From Ulvibacterium sp039819225 (lineage in GTDB: Bacteria > Bacteroidota > Bacteroidia > Flavobacteriales > Flavobacteriaceae): a DNA stretch of 10,439 nucleotides. The position numbers and the translations under genes are program-made. The stretch is from contig JBCBSN010000164.1 of NCBI GenBank assembly GCA_039819225.1, forward strand, positions 1 through 10,439, in the 5' to 3' direction. The notes beneath the pieces are model-generated. The model had not been told where the DNA came from. It was given only the letters and a program-made list of their open reading frames with translations, and made no database searches. This document shows positions 1 to 6,298 of the stretch, in pieces (within the stretch, counting starts at the first letter, position 1; each line of letters opens with the position of its first letter).

Positions 1-302
1 CAACTTGTTTATTAAATACTTAGGATTACAAACAATTTATATGGCTTATATAAGGACCATTGGACAAATGTTAAATGTTTTTTAAAAACGTGCATTTCAT
101 CGATAAAAAAATACACTTTATGGGTTTAATAAAGTTTTTTTTAATTAAATTTAACCTGAAAATCAGGAATTTCATGGACAGCTACCTTATCACACTTGCC
201 ACATATCTTATATTAATGCTTTTCTTCAAGGTCTACTTTGCTGTAGCCGCCAAGGAGTAGTTGCACAGGATTGCCGATTATCTAACATCTTTATTCCCGT
301 AA
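1..302. other. AT-rich leader, no convincing gene
   Basis: This stretch is clearly richer in A and T than what follows. The only open frame of note runs on the plus strand at 75-260 (61 residues, rich in Lys, Phe and Ile). An internal ATG at 174 would give a 28-residue peptide with one hydrophobic stretch. I recognise no family in it, and composition alone could explain it, so it is not called as a gene, although a tiny membrane peptide cannot be excluded. It presumably contains the 5' untranslated region and promoter of the folate gene that starts at 303. A TACTTTG string near 231 resembles a degraded flavobacterial -7 box but has no clear partner. Confidence 0.5.
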
Positions 303-875
303 ATGCTTAAACAGGGCTTGCGGCAAAAGTATTCTGCCTTACGCAAAGACATTTCCAGTACCACTCTTCTTTATTCCAGTTTGCGCGTTACAAAACATGT
401 TCTGCAACTTCCCATATGGTCTTTTCAACACTACCATATTTTTATGCCAATTACGGAAAAAAAGGAACTACATACTGCCTATTTGCGTTACATTCTTCTG
501 CAAAGGGATAAGGAGGTCATCGTTCCAAAAGTGACCGCCAAGGATACCCTACTTCAAAACTGCCTGATTTCAGAAAAAACGAAATTCCGGAGAAGTAAAT
601 GGGGAATTCCGGAGCCCGTAAATTGTACGGAGTTGCCCGTGGAACAAATTGATGTGGTATTTCTGCCCCTTTTGGTCTTTGACACTCAAGGAAATCGAGT
701 TGGCTACGGAAAGGGTTTTTACGATACTTTTTTAAGGCAATGCCGGCCCGATGTGGTAAAAGTGGGGCTGTGCCTTTTTGGGCCCGAAAAGGAAATTACC
801 GATATCCATAATAACGATGTTGCCCTGGACTACGGTGTTACTCCAAAGAGAGTCTATATGTTTTCTGCCTCTTGA
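303..875 (+). CDS. 5-formyltetrahydrofolate cyclo-ligase (MTHFS)
   Basis: A 190-residue protein of the 5-formyltetrahydrofolate cyclo-ligase family (E. coli fau/ygfA). The family performs the ATP-dependent conversion of 5-formyl-THF to 5,10-methenyl-THF in the cytoplasm, salvaging an inhibitory folate. The N-terminus has the basic K-x3-R-x6-R pattern that contacts ATP (Lys3, Arg7, Arg14). The family signature R-x-G-x-G-x-G-[YF]-[YF]-D is present as RVGYGKGFYD at residues 132-141. The C-terminal segment (about 168-183, DIHNNDVALDYGVTPKR) aligns with the usual HD-x-x-LD-x-VVT box, although the His is displaced. Length is normal for the family. The ATG at 303 is the natural start; no strong Shine-Dalgarno is seen, which is usual for Bacteroidota. 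The gene converges on lspA and the two 3' ends overlap by 22 bp, leaving no room for a separate terminator. Confidence 0.93.
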   Translation: MLKQGLRQKYSALRKDISSTTLLYSSLRVTKHVLQLPIWSFQHYHIFMPITEKKELHTAYLRYILLQRDKEVIVPKVTAKDTLLQNCLISEKTKFRRSKWGIPEPVNCTELPVEQIDVVFLPLLVFDTQGNRVGYGKGFYDTFLRQCRPDVVKVGLCLFGPEKEITDIHNNDVALDYGVTPKRVYMFSAS

Positions 876-1519
876 TTCCCTTGGGCGGCTTTTGGTTCCT
901 CTTCTCCCTTTTTGCCAAAAGCACTTTTATTAAATACCAAAAGAATCCCTACACCCGTACTTATTGCCGTATCCGCAACATTAAATACCGGTTCAAAAAA
1001 TCTGAAGTCATTTCCGCCAAAGTAGGGCACCCAATCCGGCCATCTGGTATTGATCATAGGAAAGTACAGCATGTCCACGACCTTACCATAAAAAAGTCCC
1101 CCATAGGGCTCATTGGAGAACAAGTTGGCCACTTGTCCTGAACTGTCGTTAAAGAGAAGACCATAGAAAACCGAATCGATAATATTTCCCAAGGCCCCTG
1201 AAAAAATTAGGGAAACGGCCAGTATCAGGGTTTTGGAAGCTTCCTTTTTAATCGTATCAAAGAGCCAATAACCAATACCTGCCACGGCGAACAACCGAAA
1301 GATGGTCAATATCAGTTTTCCGGAGGATTCGGAAATAGGCAAAAAATCGCTTAGTTTGGCACCCCAAGCGGCCCCTGAATTTTCAATAAACAAGATTTTG
1401 AACCAGCTAAAAACGTCCACGGACTCTCCAAGTTCAAAATGGGTCTTTATATATATTTTACTGACCTGGTCCAGAATCAATACCGCCAGTATTAGTAAGA
1501 GGGACTTCCTTAAACTCAT
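854..1519 (-). CDS. lspA: Lipoprotein signal peptidase (signal peptidase II)
   Basis: A 221-residue inner-membrane aspartyl protease that cleaves the signal peptide of prolipoproteins before the lipidated Cys. Visible motifs, numbered from the ATG at 1519, are: the first membrane helix ending in DQVSK (Asp17), the NSGAAWG box (47-53), GNIIDSVFYG with catalytic Asp115, and FNVADTAIS with catalytic Asp183. Four hydrophobic helices are evident, followed by a charged C-terminal tail (about 201-221). The two catalytic aspartates are 68 residues apart, against about 27 in E. coli LspA. The extra loop (about 121-175, rich in Phe, Tyr, Trp and Gly) is, as I recall, common in Bacteroidota. The frame extends upstream to a TTG at 1576, but the extra 19 residues are polar and unlike LspA, and a -7 box lies within them, so the ATG at 1519 is preferred. 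It is separated from the upstream TraR/DksA-like gene by a terminator, suggesting its own promoter. Confidence 0.95.
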   Translation of the reverse strand: MSLRKSLLLILAVLILDQVSKIYIKTHFELGESVDVFSWFKILFIENSGAAWGAKLSDFLPISESSGKLILTIFRLFAVAGIGYWLFDTIKKEASKTLILAVSLIFSGALGNIIDSVFYGLLFNDSSGQVANLFSNEPYGGLFYGKVVDMLYFPMINTRWPDWVPYFGGNDFRFFEPVFNVADTAISTGVGILLVFNKSAFGKKGEEEPKAAQGNQEAENI

Positions 1520-1542
1520 AGGTTCTTTGCCATTAGCGGTGG

Positions 1543-1577
1543 CAAAACTACTTATAATATTCGGTTTTCTCCCCAAA
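1543..1577 (-). promoter_or_regulatory. Candidate lspA promoter (TTG / TAnnTTTG)
   Basis: On the minus strand a perfect flavobacterial -7 box, TAGTTTTG, lies at 1550-1543. A TTTG that can serve as the -33 box lies at 1577-1574, 23 bp upstream, which is the upper end of the spacing allowed for Flavobacterium promoters (TTG-N17-23-TAnnTTTG). A start site about 7 bp past the -7 box would give a leader of roughly 15-20 nt before the ATG at 1519. Its position downstream of the terminator at 1653-1693 fits independent transcription of lspA. Confidence 0.45.
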
Positions 1578-1619
1578 GTATGTTACCTATGGTACTGCTG
1601 AGTGCCTATTCCATATTCC

Positions 1620-1652
1620 ATAGGCATGCCGCTTGTTTTTTGGCGTGCCTAT
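1620..1652. repeat. 11-bp-stem hairpin between dksA-like gene and lspA
   Basis: ATAGGCATGCC (1620-1630) pairs with GGCGTGCCTAT (1642-1652), an 11-bp stem with one G-T pair around an 11-nt loop. No T-run follows it on the minus strand (the downstream bases are GGAATATGG), so it is not a classical terminator by itself. It sits directly after the T-run of the terminator at 1653-1693. It may stabilise the processed 3' end of the ileS transcript or act as a second stop. Confidence 0.55.
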
Positions 1653-1693
1653 AAAAAAGGTCTAAAAGACGATTATGCCTCGTAGACCCCTTT
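1653..1693 (-). terminator. Rho-independent terminator of the ileS / dksA-like operon
   Basis: Read on the minus strand, GGTCTA (1688-1683) pairs with TAGACC (1664-1659), and inner CGA/TCG bases can extend the stem with a bulge. It is followed at once by six T (1658-1653). The stem base can lengthen further because the purines before it (AAGG) can pair with the T-run. It begins about 20 bp after the stop codon of the TraR/DksA-like gene (1713), the expected place for the end of the ileS transcript. Confidence 0.75.
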
Positions 1694-1712
1694 CTTTATA
1701 TCTGAAATACCA

Positions 1713-2096
1713 TTACTTCTGCATGTTCTTAGCCTCTATGCTCAGGGTGGCATGCGGAACCAGCTTTAGGCGTTCCTTATTAATGAGCTTACCGGTAACC
1801 CTGCAGATGCCATAGGTCTTGTTCTCTATGCGCAACAGCGCGTTCTTTAAGTCTCGTATAAACTTCTCTTGCCTAATGGCCAGTTGCGTATTGGCCTCCT
1901 TGCTCATGGTCTGTGAGCCCTCCTCAAAGGCCTTGAACGTTGGCGAGGTATCGTCCGTACCGTTATCACCATCGTTCATATAGGAACTTCTAAGAAGATC
2001 TAAATGGCTTTGGGCCTTTTCTATTTTTTCCTCTATGAGTGTCTTGAACTCCGCCAAATCTTTGTCAGAGTATCGTACTTTTAAATCCTGTCCCAT
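1713..2096 (-). CDS. TraR/DksA-family protein with degenerate zinc finger
   Basis: A 127-residue protein of the TraR/DksA family, which enters the RNA polymerase secondary channel and, with ppGpp in well-studied members, retunes initiation. The layout fits: a long charged helical region (about 10-95) interrupted by an acidic, Gly/Asp-rich tip (41-50), then a C-terminal finger from YGIC at 95-98. The finger is degenerate. Where classical DksA has C-x2-C...C-x2-C, this protein has Cys98, Thr101, Ser119 and Ala122 (CRVT ... SIEA). The same backbone pattern (KERL, P-x-ATL) is kept, so the fold is probably retained without zinc. This is like the cysteine-poor DksA2 type of Pseudomonas, but with one cysteine fewer. 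The ATG lies inside the end of ileS, overlapping it by 16 bp in another frame, so translation is probably coupled. Bacteroidota often annotate this as a 'TraR/DksA C4-type zinc finger' protein, which the residues do not support. Confidence 0.85.
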   Translation of the reverse strand: MGQDLKVRYSDKDLAEFKTLIEEKIEKAQSHLDLLRSSYMNDGDNGTDDTSPTFKAFEEGSQTMSKEANTQLAIRQEKFIRDLKNALLRIENKTYGICRVTGKLINKERLKLVPHATLSIEAKNMQK

Positions 2097-5000
2097 ATCT
2101 TCTCATGTTTTTGAATCAACAATTTTGTATTTATTTCGTCAAAGGCAACAACGATGCCATTGTCCAATTTCTCTTCCATATCAAGCTCGGCAGTGAGAGT
2201 CTCGGACTTAATATAGCCCAAATTGTTTTGCACCGCATTTTCTACCCTGCCATCCTTAAGGATTTTGATATGTATCCTGTCCGTGACCTCAAAACCCGAT
2301 TCCTTTCTAATGTTCTGAATTCGGTTCACCAACTCCCTGGCAATACCCTCTTCCCTAAGCTCTTGATCAATGCTAACGTCCAGGGCAACGGTGAGCGAAC
2401 CGGAACTGGCCACAAGCCAACCTTCAATATCCTGTGAAGAAATCTCCACATCCTGTAACTGTAATTTAATACTTTTATTTTCAATATCAAGGGATATTTC
2501 GCCTTCTTGTTCAATTTTTTGGATATCATCCTGGCCCAAATTACCGATGGCTTGGGCAATTTTCTTCATATCCCTTCCAAATTTGGGGCCAAGCACCTTA
2601 AAATTGGGTTTTATCCGCTTTATCAAAATTCCGGAAGCATCATCCAACAATTGCACTTCCTTAACATTGACCTCGGATTTGATCAGGTCCGAAACAGCCT
2701 CGACCTCCTCCTTTTCCCGTTTGTCCAGAACAGGAATCATAATGCGCTTTAGGGGTTGCCGCACCTTTATCCTTTGTTTCTGGCGGATGGAAAGCACCAA
2801 AGAGCAAATGGCCTGGGCTTTCTCCATTTTGCCTTCCAGATCCTTGTTGATCTTGGCAAGATCGGCAGATGGAAATGCCTCCAGATGTATGCTTTCCAAA
2901 GAATCCCTTCCGGCAGCCCCGGTTAGATCTGTGTAAAGACGATCCATATAAAAAGGAGCCACCGGGGCGGAGAGTTGTGCGACGATCTTTAAACAGGTAT
3001 ATAGGGTCTGGTAGGCGGACACCTTATCTCTCCCATAGCTTGCCTCCCCCTTTGAGTTTTCCTGTTGTTGGGCAGGTTTCCAAAATCGTCTTCTGCTTAA
3101 GCGAACATACCAATTGCTAAGGTTCTCTTGGACAAAATGGGAAATGGCACGTGTGGCGCGTGTAGGCTCATAATCCGAATAAGCTTTGTCTACCACAAGG
3201 GTTAACGAATTCAGTTCCGATAAAATCCAACGATCGATCTCAGGGCGTTCGTGTAGCGGAAGCTCTTCCTCGGCATAATGGAATCCATCGATATTGGCAT
3301 ACAGCGCAAAAAAGGAATACGTATTATAAAGTGTCCCGAAGAATTTTCGCTTTACTTCAAGGATACCCTCCATATCAAACTTGAGATTGTCCCATGGATT
3401 GGCATTGGAGATCATATACCAGCGCGTGGCGTCCGGCCCATGTTCCGCTATGGTGGTAAAGGGATCTACAGCGTTGCCAGAACGTTTGGACATCTTTTTG
3501 CCCTCCTTGTCCAGCACAAGCCCATTGGACACTACGTTTTTATAGGCAACGGAATCAAATACCAAAGTGGCTATGGCATGCAGGGTATAAAACCAGCCCC
3601 TTGTCTGGTCCACACCCTCGGCGATAAAGTCCGCGGGGAAACTCACGGCATCATCTATGAGCTGGGCATTTTCAAAAGGATAATGCCATTGGGCATAGGG
3701 CATGGATCCGCTATCGAACCAGACATCAATAAGGTCGCTTTCCCGTTTCATGGGTTTTCCAGAAGGCGAGACCAATATAATTTGATCTACAATATTCTTA
3801 TGTAGGTCTATTTTCCCATAATTGCCATCGGACATGTCCTCTACCACAAAATCGGGGAAAATGTCCTTCTCCAGGATACCGGCTTCTATAGCCTTGGCCA
3901 TTTCCGATTTCAATTGGGCTACCGACCCAATAACCATTTCCTCCGCGCCGTCCTCTGTACGCCAGATGGGGAGGGGAATGCCCCAATACCGTGATCTGGA
4001 CAGGTTCCAATCATTGGCATTGGCCAACCAATTGCCAAACCTACCTTCTCCGGTGGTCTTGGGTTTCCAATTGATCTGCTGGTTCAATTGGAACATCCTG
4101 TCCCGTACTTGGGTAATCTCTATAAACCAGGAATCCAAGGGATAATAAAGGATGGGTTTATCCGTACGCCAACAGTTGGGATAACTATGTACGTACTTTT
4201 CCACTTTAAAGGCCTTGTTCTCTTCCTTAAGCCTAATAGCAATTTCCACATCAACGGACCGTTCCGGAGCGGTACCATCCTCGTAGTACTCGTTTTTTAC
4301 GTATTTTCCCGCCAGCTCCTTCATTTCCGGGCGAAACCTTCCCTGTAGATCTACCAGGGGAACTGGATTTTGGTTCTCGTCCAACACTAACATTGGTGGA
4401 ACTTGAGGATCTGCTTTTTGAGCGACCAACATGTCATCCGCCCCAAAGGTGGGAGCGGTATGCACAATTCCTGTACCATCTTCTGTGGTCACAAAGTCCC
4501 CGGCAATGACCCGGAACGCATTTTCCGGATTTTGATAAGGCAAGGCATACTGCAATAACTGCTCATAGGCAATGCCTACCAAATTACTTCCTTTGGTTTC
4601 GGAAATAATCCGATAGGGGACCTTTTTGTTTTCCGATGTAAAATTCTCAAAATCAATGTCATCCTTAGTTTCAAAAAACCTTCCCCCAAATTGATGGGCA
4701 ACCAAGGCCTTAGCCAAAACCACATGGATGGGTTTAGAAGTATATTGGTTAAAGGTCTTCACCAATACATAGTCTATTTTTTCGCCTACGGTCAATGCCG
4801 TATTACTGGGCAGGGTCCAGGGTGTAGTGGTCCAGGCGAGGAAAAAGACCGGGATTTCCCCTGTATCCCCTGTGGCCAAATGTCCAAAAGCTTTCCAGAC
4901 CCCGTCCGTCTCCCTACTTTTAAACTGTGCCGTTACCGTTGTATCCGTAATATCCTGGTAGGTTCCCGGTTGGTTGAGTTCATGCGAACTAAGTCCGGTT

Positions 5001-5557
5001 CCTGCCTTGGGGGAATAGGGTTGTATGGTATATCCCTTATAGATAAGACCCTTGTCATAGATTTGTTTTAACAACCACCAGACGGACTCCATGTATTTGG
5101 AGGTATAGGTAATATAGGGATCCTCCATATCCACCCAATATCCAATTTTTTCGGTCATGTCGTTCCAAACATCGGTATACCGCATTACGGCTTTCCTACA
5201 AGCCGCATTGTATTCTTCTACCGATATTTTGGTTCCAATATCCTCCTTGGTAATGCCCAACTCTTTTTCTACCCCAAGTTCCACGGGAAGTCCATGGGTG
5301 TCCCATCCCGCTTTTCGTTTTACCTGAAAACCCTTCATGGTCTTATATCGGGGAAAAATATCCTTTATGGTCCTGGCCATAACATGATGGATGCCAGGCA
5401 TCCCGTTAGCGGAAGGTGGTCCTTCATAAAAGACATACTCAGGGGCACCTTTCCTGGAAGAAACACTTTTTTCAAAAATGGTATTCCCCTTCCAATAGTC
5501 CAGCACTTCCCGTGCCACCTTGGGCAAATCCAATCCCTTATATTCGGAAAACTTCAT
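2081..5557 (-). CDS. ileS: Isoleucyl-tRNA synthetase, IleRS2 type with GIHH motif
   Basis: A 1158-residue class Ia aminoacyl-tRNA synthetase that charges tRNA-Ile in the cytoplasm and edits mischarged valine. Numbered from the ATG at 5557: the PPSANG motif (47-52) is followed by GIHH (55-58) at the HIGH position; the CP1 editing domain includes the Thr-rich WTTTPWTLPSN segment (242-252) and the HTAP-x-FGADD box (366-375); WNLSRSRYWGIPLPIW is at about 517-532; KMSKR, the second ATP signature, is at 688-692. A tRNA-anticodon-binding domain and a long C-terminal region without a Cys zinc site follow. Length, KMSKR and the missing C-terminal zinc knuckle place it in the eukaryote-like IleRS2 group, which is intrinsically mupirocin resistant. 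The swapped GxHH motif is a known variant of that group. The frame runs two codons further to a TTG at 5563, but MKFSEYKGL is the normal N-terminus. It overlaps the next gene by 16 bp and diverges from the lipoprotein gene. No T-box leader is visible. Confidence 0.97.
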   Translation of the reverse strand: MKFSEYKGLDLPKVAREVLDYWKGNTIFEKSVSSRKGAPEYVFYEGPPSANGMPGIHHVMARTIKDIFPRYKTMKGFQVKRKAGWDTHGLPVELGVEKELGITKEDIGTKISVEEYNAACRKAVMRYTDVWNDMTEKIGYWVDMEDPYITYTSKYMESVWWLLKQIYDKGLIYKGYTIQPYSPKAGTGLSSHELNQPGTYQDITDTTVTAQFKSRETDGVWKAFGHLATGDTGEIPVFFLAWTTTPWTLPSNTALTVGEKIDYVLVKTFNQYTSKPIHVVLAKALVAHQFGGRFFETKDDIDFENFTSENKKVPYRIISETKGSNLVGIAYEQLLQYALPYQNPENAFRVIAGDFVTTEDGTGIVHTAPTFGADDMLVAQKADPQVPPMLVLDENQNPVPLVDLQGRFRPEMKELAGKYVKNEYYEDGTAPERSVDVEIAIRLKEENKAFKVEKYVHSYPNCWRTDKPILYYPLDSWFIEITQVRDRMFQLNQQINWKPKTTGEGRFGNWLANANDWNLSRSRYWGIPLPIWRTEDGAEEMVIGSVAQLKSEMAKAIEAGILEKDIFPDFVVEDMSDGNYGKIDLHKNIVDQIILVSPSGKPMKRESDLIDVWFDSGSMPYAQWHYPFENAQLIDDAVSFPADFIAEGVDQTRGWFYTLHAIATLVFDSVAYKNVVSNGLVLDKEGKKMSKRSGNAVDPFTTIAEHGPDATRWYMISNANPWDNLKFDMEGILEVKRKFFGTLYNTYSFFALYANIDGFHYAEEELPLHERPEIDRWILSELNSLTLVVDKAYSDYEPTRATRAISHFVQENLSNWYVRLSRRRFWKPAQQQENSKGEASYGRDKVSAYQTLYTCLKIVAQLSAPVAPFYMDRLYTDLTGAAGRDSLESIHLEAFPSADLAKINKDLEGKMEKAQAICSLVLSIRQKQRIKVRQPLKRIMIPVLDKREKEEVEAVSDLIKSEVNVKEVQLLDDASGILIKRIKPNFKVLGPKFGRDMKKIAQAIGNLGQDDIQKIEQEGEISLDIENKSIKLQLQDVEISSQDIEGWLVASSGSLTVALDVSIDQELREEGIARELVNRIQNIRKESGFEVTDRIHIKILKDGRVENAVQNNLGYIKSETLTAELDMEEKLDNGIVVAFDEINTKLLIQKHEKIWDRI

Positions 5558-5592
5558 ATACAACTAGGTTGCTATCCCATATTTTAAGGCTG

Positions 5593-5600
5593 CAAAATTA
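5593..5600 (-). promoter_or_regulatory. Candidate ileS -7 box
   Basis: The minus strand reads TAATTTTG, a perfect match to the Bacteroidota -7 consensus TAnnTTTG. It lies about 35 bp before the ileS ATG, giving a predicted leader of about 30 nt. No clear TTG is found 17-23 bp upstream, so only half of the consensus is present. Confidence 0.45.
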
Positions 5601-5696
5601 CGGATTTTGATTGGATTTTGATTCGGCCCATGGGCTGAAAACAATGCCACGGCCTACCGTTCATCTAATTTTATAGGGGCACTGTCATATATTGTC

Positions 5697-5704
5697 TATA
5701 TTTG
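5697..5704 (+). promoter_or_regulatory. Candidate -7 box of the lipoprotein gene
   Basis: TATATTTG matches the TAnnTTTG -7 consensus perfectly. It lies 50 bp before the ATG at 5755, for a leader of about 44 nt that is AT-rich (useful in Bacteroidota, where A-rich leaders often replace a Shine-Dalgarno). No obvious -33 TTG is present at the right distance. Confidence 0.45.
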
Positions 5705-5754
5705 AGCACTCTAAAATATCATTAACTAGTAAACAAACACTAAAATTTTTAGAC

Positions 5755-6180
5755 ATGAAAAAAGTAATTTTAACTTCTATTTTGATGCTCGCTCTAGGGC
5801 TATCGTTTACTTCCTGTAGGGAAACTGCGGATAAGGCCAAGGATGCCGCTGAACAGACCGGCGAGGCTATGGAGGAAGTTGGCGAGGACTTGAAGGAGAT
5901 GGGCAGCGATGCCATGGACAAGACCAAGGAAATGGGCAATGATATCAAGGAAGGTACGGAAAACATGGTAGAAGATGCCAAGGAAATGGGACAGGATGCC
6001 ATGGACAAGGCCAAGGAAATGGGCAACGACATGAAGGAAGGTGCCCAAGAAATGGCCGATGATGCGAAGCAGGCCGGACAGAACGCCGTTGATAATGTAA
6101 AAAAGGCAGGAAATGACGTAAAGGACGCTACCAATAAGGCGGCCCAAGACGTAAAAGATGCCCTAAAAGAGGACAACTAA
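5755..6180 (+). CDS. Small repeat-rich lipoprotein, apolipoprotein/LEA-like helix
   Basis: A 141-residue predicted lipoprotein. Residues 1-20 form a signal peptide with a KK n-region and hydrophobic core, ending in SFTS-Cys21, an acceptable though non-ideal lipobox, so LspA should cleave it. The rest is highly charged, rich in Lys, Asp, Glu, Ala, Met and Gly, with no other Cys and no aromatic residues, and is predicted to be one long amphipathic helix. Residues 47-133 are three tandem 29-residue units. The composition resembles LEA, YtxH and apolipoprotein-like stress proteins, but these matches arise easily in low-complexity helices, so no function is assigned. A surface or periplasmic stress or envelope role is a guess. 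The frame is open upstream to a TTG at 5692, but that would put 21 residues before a perfect signal peptide, so the ATG at 5755 is chosen. The gene stands alone between a -7 box and a terminator. Confidence 0.8.
   Translation: MKKVILTSILMLALGLSFTSCRETADKAKDAAEQTGEAMEEVGEDLKEMGSDAMDKTKEMGNDIKEGTENMVEDAKEMGQDAMDKAKEMGNDMKEGAQEMADDAKQAGQNAVDNVKKAGNDVKDATNKAAQDVKDALKEDN
5893..6153 (+). repeat. Three tandem 87-bp (29-aa) repeats within the lipoprotein
   Basis: Units are 5893-5979, 5980-6066 and 6067-6153 (residues 47-75, 76-104 and 105-133). Units 1 and 2 share the core DAMDK-x-KEMGND-x-KEG and are also close at the DNA level, whereas unit 3 has diverged (KQAGQNAVDN...). Each unit starts with a KEMG or KQAG turn and repeats that motif 11 residues later. 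The period of 29 residues equals 11+11+7, about 8 helical turns, which suits a coiled or surface-binding amphipathic helix. The close DNA match of units 1 and 2 suggests a recent duplication. Confidence 0.85.
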
Positions 6181-6209
6181 GAGTATTCCCTTAGAAATAA
6201 TTTTAGACG

Positions 6210-6238
6210 AACCTCGGCAAAAGCCGGGGTTTTGTTTT
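6210..6238 (+). terminator. Rho-independent terminator of the lipoprotein gene
   Basis: AACCTCGGC (6210-6218) and GCCGGGGTT (6223-6231) form a 9-bp stem with one G-T pair and an AAAA loop, followed by TTGTTTT. It lies 30 bp after the lipoprotein stop codon. On the opposite strand no proper T-run follows the stem, so it would stop the receptor transcript arriving from the right only weakly, if at all. Confidence 0.85.
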
Positions 6239-6298
6239 GACAGCCCTTGCCCTGCAAACCAGCTATACCAATTCAATATGGAAAATAGGCCGTATCAG

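Noticed and set aside
75..260. 61-codon plus-strand frame in the AT-rich leader
   Set aside because: No family recognised, low-complexity Lys/Phe/Ile content, no promoter or ribosome site; kept only as a remark in the leader entry.
1520..1576. Longer LspA from a TTG at 1576
   Set aside because: The extra residues are not LspA-like and include the candidate -7 box; the ATG at 1519 fits the family start.
3278..3805. 175-codon plus-strand frame
   Set aside because: Antisense shadow of ileS; no independent motif.
5558..5660. T-box or other riboswitch ahead of ileS
   Set aside because: The gap is short, and I see no T-box sequence, specifier stem or antiterminator pair.
5685..6176. 163-codon minus-strand frame, Ser/Leu-rich and repetitive
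   Set aside because: It is the mirror of the repetitive lipoprotein gene; the plus strand has the signal peptide, -7 box and terminator.
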